Of a DNA stretch of 64,000 bases, positions 59,174-64,000 are shown one piece after another. The DNA lies in assembly GCF_014297445.1 (NCBI RefSeq), contig NZ_JACORU010000005.1, forward strand, positions 124,001-188,000. Direction: 5' to 3'. Within the stretch, counting starts at the first letter, position 1. Each line of letters opens with the position of its first letter. Both the position numbers and the translations under genes were made by a program. The notes beneath the pieces are model-generated. The model was given only the letters and a program-made list of their open reading frames with translations, did no database searches and had not been told where the DNA came from. The DNA comes from Ramlibacter albus. Lineage in GTDB: Bacteria; Pseudomonadota; Gammaproteobacteria; Burkholderiales; Burkholderiaceae_C.

Positions 59174-59560
59174 ATGAACGAAGAACGCTATTTCCGCCTC
59201 GGCGAGCGGCTGAAGGCCCTGTCTGCGGACCCCGCCACCGCGGCCGACCCGATCAAGCGCATGTTCCTCTGCGACGGCGAGCAGGTGTCGGCCAACGTGT
59301 CCATCCTGGCCGACAGCGGCGACGTGATCCACATCCAGCCGGACCACGACGAGCTCGTGCTGATCCTCGACGGCGAGTGCGGCTTCCGCGTCGGCGACGA
59401 GACGCGGCGCGTGCGCGAAGGCGACCTCATCTTCATCCCGCAGGGCACGGTGCATGGCCCCGTGATCGACAACGGGCCGATCGCGCTGCTGTCGGTGTTC
59501 GCGCCGTTCTACGACCGCAAGCGCAAGAACATCCTCTGGTCCCGCGACGGGTTTGCCTGA
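59174..59560 (+). CDS. Cupin-domain protein
   Basis: A 128-residue single cupin. Motif 1 is IQPDHDELVLILDGECGFRVG and motif 2 is IPQGTVHGPVIDN, with the metal ligands His, Glu and His; the first motif has DHD where many have HxH. The C-terminal FYDRKRKNILWSRD is charged. GGAGAAGG five bases before the ATG supports the start. The role is unknown; some such proteins bind small acids. Confidence 0.8.
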   Translation: MNEERYFRLGERLKALSADPATAADPIKRMFLCDGEQVSANVSILADSGDVIHIQPDHDELVLILDGECGFRVGDETRRVREGDLIFIPQGTVHGPVIDNGPIALLSVFAPFYDRKRKNILWSRDGFA

Positions 59561-59572
59561 GGGTGCCGCGGC

Positions 59573-59830
59573 TCAGGTCGACGGCAACCGGCCGTCCTTG
59601 ATCGACTGGATCGTATCCACGATCAGCTCGCGGTGCCGGCGGAACTCCTCCAGCGCGCCGAGCGCGGCGTGCAGCGCGCGCTCGCCGAGGTACGAGTCGC
59701 CGCCGTGCGCCTGCTGCTTCTCGATGTCCGAGCGCAATTCGGCAATGCTCCGCTCCGCCGTGGCGATGTGCTCATCGGCCAGGCGCAATTGGTCCATTTC
59801 CCATTGGAGGTTCGGCACGCTGCCAAGCAT
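59573..59830 (-). CDS. Small helical (coiled-coil) protein
   Basis: An 85-residue, almost wholly helical protein with heptad-like spacing (EHIATAERSIAELRSDIEKQ and ALHAALGALEEFRRHRELIV). No catalytic motif. The start may be the ATG 11 codons later. It sits between a convergent cupin gene and a dihydrodipicolinate-synthase-like gene on the same strand, 27 bp after the latter's end. Confidence 0.55.
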   Translation of the reverse strand: MLGSVPNLQWEMDQLRLADEHIATAERSIAELRSDIEKQQAHGGDSYLGERALHAALGALEEFRRHRELIVDTIQSIKDGRLPST

Positions 59831-59857
59831 GCCACAGGTGGCGCCGCAAAGGGCTCG

Positions 59858-60790
59858 TCACCCCAGTTGGGAAAGGCGCTTTTCCTGACGCCGGACAAGC
59901 CGCTCGATGTCCGCGACGTCCTGCGGCGACAGTTTCGGCGCGGGCCTGCGCGCGAAAGCGGAGGCGATTGCGCCGCGCTGGTGCAGCAGGTGCTTGCGCA
60001 CGGCCAGGCCGATGCCGGCCTGCTGCTCGTAGCGCGCGAGCGGCAGGTACGCATCGAACAGGTCGTGCGCGCGCTCGACGTCGCCGCGCGCATGCGCCGC
60101 CACCACGTCCACCATCATCTCGGGCCACGCGAAACCCGTCATTGCGCCATCGGCGCCGCGCGACAGTTCCTCGGGCAGGAAGAGGCCGCCGCCGTTGCCG
60201 GTGAGGATCGACACGCGCTTGACCTCGCCCCGGTCCGAAGCGGCGCGGATGGCGCTGAGCTTGGCCAGCCCCGGCCAGTCCTCGTGCTTGAGCATCACGC
60301 AGTTCGGCGAGCTCTTCAGGATGCGCAAGATCACGGCGGGCGACATCTGCACGGTGGTGGAAACCGGGTGGTCCTGCAGGCACCACGGCACGGCGCCCAG
60401 CGTCTCGTTGACCATGTCGAAGTAGCCGGCGATCTGGTCGTCGGTGCGCACGGTGGAAGGCGGCGCCACCATCACGCCGGAGGCGCCGATGCCCATTACC
60501 TCCCGCGTGAGCTCGCCCATCGCCGCGAAGCCCGGCGACGACACACCGCAGATCACCGGCACGCGCCCGCCGACGCGCCGCACGACCTGGCGGGTGAACG
60601 CCTTCGCCTCCTCGGCCGTGAGCTTGGTCGCCTCGCCCATGATGCCGAGGATGGTCAGCCCGGTGACGCCGCGCTCGAGGCAGAAGTCGACCATGCGGTC
60701 GGTGCTGGCGAGGTCCAGCGCACCGCTGTCGGTGAAGGGCGTGACGGTGATGAGGTAGACGCCCTTGGCGGATGGGTCGAACTTGTGCAT
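59858..60790 (-). CDS. Dihydrodipicolinate synthase family protein
   Basis: A 310-residue TIM-barrel aldolase/lyase. GVTGLTILGIMGEATKLTAEE is the family motif near residue 43, and the Schiff-base lysine lies in CVMLKHEDWPG near residue 168. The usual Tyr that donates a proton is not at the expected site (WCLQDHPV), so lysine synthesis is unlikely; a catabolic aldolase or dehydratase fits better. It follows the sox genes on the same strand. Confidence 0.85.
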   Translation of the reverse strand: MHKFDPSAKGVYLITVTPFTDSGALDLASTDRMVDFCLERGVTGLTILGIMGEATKLTAEEAKAFTRQVVRRVGGRVPVICGVSSPGFAAMGELTREVMGIGASGVMVAPPSTVRTDDQIAGYFDMVNETLGAVPWCLQDHPVSTTVQMSPAVILRILKSSPNCVMLKHEDWPGLAKLSAIRAASDRGEVKRVSILTGNGGGLFLPEELSRGADGAMTGFAWPEMMVDVVAAHARGDVERAHDLFDAYLPLARYEQQAGIGLAVRKHLLHQRGAIASAFARRPAPKLSPQDVADIERLVRRQEKRLSQLG

Positions 60791-60827
60791 GGCGCGATCT
60801 TGCCACGCCTTGCGAGGCGTGCGGTCG

Positions 60828-62567
60828 CTAGACCGCGGCGTCGTACCCCGGGTTCGGCAGCGCGCCGGCCACCACCGGCACGTTCGGCTTGCGCGCGGCC
60901 ACCTTGCCGCCACGCGACTTGAGCCACTGCTCCACGAGCTCCCACACCGGCTTGTTGCCGGCCTTCGCGGCCTCTTCGGCCACGGGTGCCCAGCCCGCCA
61001 CCTTGTACATGCGCGAGGCTTCGATCGGCTTGCCGGCCAGGCGCATGTCGGTGATGCGCTTGCCCATCGCCGCACCCGGGTCGATCGAATACTGCAGCCC
61101 GCCCACGCGCACCATGTCGCCGCCTTGCTGGTAGTACGGGTCCGGGTTGAACAGGTTGTCCGCGACGTCTTCCAGCACGGTCTTGATCGTTTCGCCGGAC
61201 ATCGGCGCCACGGTGGCATACGAGTACGTCGTGGCCGTCATGTCCATCAGCCACTCGCGCGTGATCTCCTGGCCGGCGAGCAGCGAAGTGCCCCAGCGGA
61301 AGCCGGGGGAGAACGCGATCTCCGCGCCTTGCACGTCCATCAATGCATCGAGCAGCAGCTGGTCACCCGAGCCGTTGAAATTGCCGCGGCGGTAGAGCGT
61401 GCCCTCGGTGGTGCCCAGCTTTTCCGCGAGCTTCGCTTCGTACGGTGCGCGGACGCGCGTGATGAGCGCGTCCATGTCCTTGTCGGCGGGCAGCATGTTC
61501 GCGAACACCGGCAACAGGCGGTAGCGGTAGTCCGCGAGCTTGCCGTTCCTCACGTCGAAGTCCATCACGGCGAGGAACTTGCCGTTGGAGCCCGCGTTGG
61601 TGACGATGGTCTTGCCGCCGGCGTTGCTCACGACGGTGGCCACCGGCATGCCGTCGTGCGTGTGGCCGCCGAGGATGGCGTCGATGCCGGTCACGCGCGT
61701 CGCCATCTTCAGGTCCACGTCCATGCCGTTGTGGCTGAGCAGCACGACGAGCTGCGCGCCCTTGCCACGCGCCTCGTTCACCACCTTCTGCATCTCGTCG
61801 TCGCGGATACCGAACTCCCACTCCGAAACGAGGTAGCGCGGGTTGGCGATGGGCGTGTACGGGAAGGCCTGGCCGAGGATGGCGACCGGCACGCCGTTGA
61901 TCGTGCGCATCACGTAGGGCTTGAACACCGGCTCGCCGAAGTCGGCGGTGCGCACGTTCTGCGCGATGAAGTCGATCTTGCCCGCGAAGTCCTTCTCGAC
62001 GATCTCCTTCACGCGGTCCATGCCCAGCGTGAATTCCCAGTGACCGGTCATCACGTCCACGCCGAGCAGCCTGGCCGCATCGACCATGTCCTGGCCCCTG
62101 GTCCACAGCGCGGTGGCGGACCCTTGCCAGGTGTCGCCGCCATCGAGCAGCAGCGCGCCGGGGCGGCTCGCGCGCAGGCGCTTGACCAGCGTGGCGATAT
62201 GCGCGAAGCCGCCCACCTTGCCGTAGCGGCGCGCAGCGTCCTCGAACTGCAGGTAGGTGAGGGCGTGCGCCTGCGCACTGCCGGCAGGCACGTTCGCCGC
62301 CTTGAGCAGGTGCTCGCCGACGAGGTGCGGCAGCTTGCCGTTCATGCTGCCCACGCCGAGGTTCACGCTCGGTTCGCGGAAGTGGATGGGCTTCAGCTGC
62401 GCGTGGCAGTCGGTCATGTGCAGCAGCGACACGTTGCCGAAGCGCGGCACGTCGTACAGCGCCTCGCCGGCGGTCTGCGCATCCGCGTTCGCCCAGCGGC
62501 CCAGCCCCATGCCGGCGACTGAGGCCGCCCCCAGCACCTGGAGGAATTCGCGCTTGCCGAGGTTCAC
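60828..62567 (-). CDS. soxB: SoxB, thiosulfohydrolase of the Sox system
   Basis: A 579-residue periplasmic di-manganese enzyme that removes sulfate from the SoxY-bound substrate. A twin-arginine-like start (GKREFLQVLGAASVAGMG) ends at an ANA-type site. Metal and active-site motifs are HMTDCHAQL, LLDGGDTWQGSATALW, MTGHWEFTLG, LLSHNGMDVD and GGHTHDGMPV. The length is typical. The GTG start overlaps the soxX stop as GTGA. Confidence 0.95.
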   Translation of the reverse strand: MNLGKREFLQVLGAASVAGMGLGRWANADAQTAGEALYDVPRFGNVSLLHMTDCHAQLKPIHFREPSVNLGVGSMNGKLPHLVGEHLLKAANVPAGSAQAHALTYLQFEDAARRYGKVGGFAHIATLVKRLRASRPGALLLDGGDTWQGSATALWTRGQDMVDAARLLGVDVMTGHWEFTLGMDRVKEIVEKDFAGKIDFIAQNVRTADFGEPVFKPYVMRTINGVPVAILGQAFPYTPIANPRYLVSEWEFGIRDDEMQKVVNEARGKGAQLVVLLSHNGMDVDLKMATRVTGIDAILGGHTHDGMPVATVVSNAGGKTIVTNAGSNGKFLAVMDFDVRNGKLADYRYRLLPVFANMLPADKDMDALITRVRAPYEAKLAEKLGTTEGTLYRRGNFNGSGDQLLLDALMDVQGAEIAFSPGFRWGTSLLAGQEITREWLMDMTATTYSYATVAPMSGETIKTVLEDVADNLFNPDPYYQQGGDMVRVGGLQYSIDPGAAMGKRITDMRLAGKPIEASRMYKVAGWAPVAEEAAKAGNKPVWELVEQWLKSRGGKVAARKPNVPVVAGALPNPGYDAAV

Positions 62568-63205
62568 TTGTTGACCGGCGAGGCGGGGTCGAGCAGCAGC
62601 GCCATCACGTGGCGGATCTGCGCTTCGGTCAGGTTGCCCATGTGGCCCGCGCGCGGCATGTTGGAGCAGGCGTTGTAGGCCTTGGCGTTCCAGATCTTGC
62701 CCCACGTGTATTCCACGATCGGTTTCGCAGCGGCACTGTTCGGGTCCGCCACGCCACGCAGCTTGCCGTAGTTGTAGAGGCTCGGGCCGATCGTGCCGAA
62801 GGAGATCTCCTCCTTGCTGATCTGGTGGCAGTTGTAGCAGTTGCCGCCGTTGGACGTGCTCGCGGTGTCCGTCCAGGTGAGGCCGCGGCCGCTCTGCGCG
62901 ATCTGCTCGCCCTCCTTCCAGTCGCCGAGGAACTTGCCGTCGCTCGGCCACTTGACGGTCTTGAGGTTGGCCTCCTCGATGCGCTTGGCGAGGTCCTTGT
63001 CGAGCGGCTTGCCCGTCACGTCGGCTTCGTTGCAGGCCTTGAGCGTCTCGTCGATGGCGGTGACGCGCTCGACCTTGGCGATGCCTTCGCTGCGGAAGGC
63101 GCTCTTGACCATGTCGGCGGCGATGCGGTCGGCTTCGGCGGGGCTCGGCCCCGTGGCGCAACCCGCGAGGGCCGCGAAGAGAAGCACTGCGGAAATGTTC
63201 TTCAT
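62564..63205 (-). CDS. soxX: SoxX, c-type cytochrome of the SoxAX complex
   Basis: A 213-residue monoheme cytochrome. The heme site is CYNCH at residues 123-127, the distal methionine is M183 in CSNMPRAGH, and EYTWGKIWNAKAYNAC is characteristic. The signal region ends LAGC at residue 16, a lipobox, so it may be lipid-anchored. It is longer than many SoxX proteins, with an N-terminal helical extension. It should accept electrons during thiosulfate oxidation with SoxA. Confidence 0.92.
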   Translation of the reverse strand: MKNISAVLLFAALAGCATGPSPAEADRIAADMVKSAFRSEGIAKVERVTAIDETLKACNEADVTGKPLDKDLAKRIEEANLKTVKWPSDGKFLGDWKEGEQIAQSGRGLTWTDTASTSNGGNCYNCHQISKEEISFGTIGPSLYNYGKLRGVADPNSAAAKPIVEYTWGKIWNAKAYNACSNMPRAGHMGNLTEAQIRHVMALLLDPASPVNK

Positions 63206-63218
63206 CCTTGGGTCCCTC

Positions 63219-64000
63219 TCAGCGCTTGATCGTCGGCGCCGCGGACTTGGCGCCCCTGGCGTTGACACCGAGGTAGGTGGACAGCGCGGTGAGCGCGTCG
63301 CTGCCGAACTCGGGGTAGGGGAAGCGCTGCTGGCGGTAGCAGTCGTTCAGGCGCAACTGCATGCTCCACATCTGGCCGTTGGACACGCGGTACGCGGGCC
63401 AGGCGGCGAAGCCGACGCCGTCGCCGGGGTTCTTCGTGAGGTTGGGCAGGTCCTGCAGGCGGATGCGCTTGCCGTCCTCGCCGTGGCACGACGCGCACGA
63501 GAAGTCGTGCGTGCCGCCGCGCATGAAGAAGATGCGCTTGCCCGCTTCGTAGAACACCTTCTCCTGCGCATGCGACTGCGGCAGGTTGAACGGCAGGCCG
63601 CGCGACTCGGTCGCGACGTACGTCGCCAGCGCCGTCACGTTGGCCATCTCGCCGCGGCCGAACGGCGTCTTCGCGATCTCGGCGGCGTTGAAGCCCTGCA
63701 GCTTCTCCATGCACCAGACGAGACGCGTCTCGAGGTCCTGCACCTTGCCGGCGTCGGCGAAATAGCGGGGCAGCTCGACGAAGGCGCCCTTCACGACGCC
63801 CGGGCCCTTGCCGAGGTCGCAGGCTTGCAGCGACGCGTTCTTCGGGCCGCGCTTCTGTGTCCACAGCTCCTCGCCCTTGGCTTCGAACAGCTCGGCGGGG
63901 TTGCCGTCGGCGAGCATCGAGCGGTATTCGTCGATGGCCTGCGTGGCGCTCTTCTGCGCACTGGCCACCGCGGCGACGCAGGCGAGCGTCACCGCGGCGG
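63219..64000 (-). CDS. soxA: SoxA, c-type cytochrome of SoxAX, incomplete at the window edge
   Basis: The C-terminal 260 residues of SoxA. The heme site is CASCHGEDGKR, and the ligand cysteine lies in LNDCYRQQRFPYPEFGSDA, the SoxA signature; two more cysteines (QACDLGKG and VWCMEK) replace the first heme site of diheme forms. The reading frame stays open past the edge, so its start (a longer signal peptide) lies outside. It precedes soxX by 13 bp. Confidence 0.92.
   Translation of the reverse strand, partial: AAVTLACVAAVASAQKSATQAIDEYRSMLADGNPAELFEAKGEELWTQKRGPKNASLQACDLGKGPGVVKGAFVELPRYFADAGKVQDLETRLVWCMEKLQGFNAAEIAKTPFGRGEMANVTALATYVATESRGLPFNLPQSHAQEKVFYEAGKRIFFMRGGTHDFSCASCHGEDGKRIRLQDLPNLTKNPGDGVGFAAWPAYRVSNGQMWSMQLRLNDCYRQQRFPYPEFGSDALTALSTYLGVNARGAKSAAPTIKR

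Noticed and set aside
1..64000. CRISPR arrays, tRNA or rRNA genes, prophage or integron integrase
   Set aside because: None was recognised on reading either strand; repeats found are short and not regularly spaced with unique spacers.

Overview
The window is GC-rich, densely packed DNA that reads as a chromosomal segment of a betaproteobacterium, most likely Comamonadaceae (Ramlibacter, Variovorax or a relative). The case rests on five Bug-type solute receptors, several CoA-ester degradation operons, LysR regulators divergent from them, a FimV-like protein and a sox cluster. The genus is inferred, not shown. No rRNA, tRNA, CRISPR array, phage module or replication origin was seen.

Layout, left to right. 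Positions 1-6234: a catabolic operon on the minus strand (Bug receptor, MmgE/PrpD, isopropylmalate-type dehydrogenase, crotonase, MDR oxidoreductase, one more gene off the edge) with a divergent LysR gene. 6313-14198: a response regulator, small secreted or membrane proteins (including a tandem NrfJ-like lipoprotein), a Bug receptor, an MFS exporter with a divergent LysR gene, a VWA protein and TfoX. 14318-21848: a GAF/HD-GYP protein, cupin, VapBC, FimV-like protein, a CYP153-type P450 with its ferredoxin, and HigBA. 21972-30993: an orphan ModA-like protein, methyltransferase, AzlCD, AraC regulator and amidase, then a MazEF cassette bounded by a 19-bp repeat that also supplies the end of an MFS gene, then a VOC protein and an M23 peptidase.

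31011-38055 is an acid-degradation operon (hydratase, acyl-CoA dehydrogenase, CaiB transferase, MmgE/PrpD, Bug receptor, acyl-CoA ligase) facing a LysR gene; a TetR gene follows. 39678-44478 holds an NDP-forming synthetase alpha subunit, an acyl-CoA ligase, a dienoyl-CoA-reductase-like SDR and a divergent Bug receptor, with two LysR-type boxes between the last two. 44512-45523 holds a reductase-fold protein and an SPW membrane protein, each with its ribosome binding site inside a hairpin.

45578-57133 is the most striking part: a long minus-strand operon with an SCP-x thiolase, two hot-dog hydratase proteins, two acyl-CoA dehydrogenases, an acyl-CoA ligase, a crotonase, an SDR, a DUF35 protein, a thiolase-fold protein that has lost both cysteines, and a Bug receptor. 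The gene content resembles the actinobacterial igr steroid side-chain operon and proteobacterial bile-acid aldolase systems. An IS110-family element sits inside it. 57235-60790 carries a Fic protein with two palindromic operators and small genes. 60828-64000 is soxB, soxX and the 3' part of soxA for thiosulfate oxidation.

Taken together, the window is a catabolic archive: solute receptors capture organic acids, ligases or CoA-transferases activate them, beta-oxidation-like modules degrade them, and local regulators control each block. Three toxin-antitoxin pairs, a Fic protein, an IS110 element and short repeats sit between blocks.
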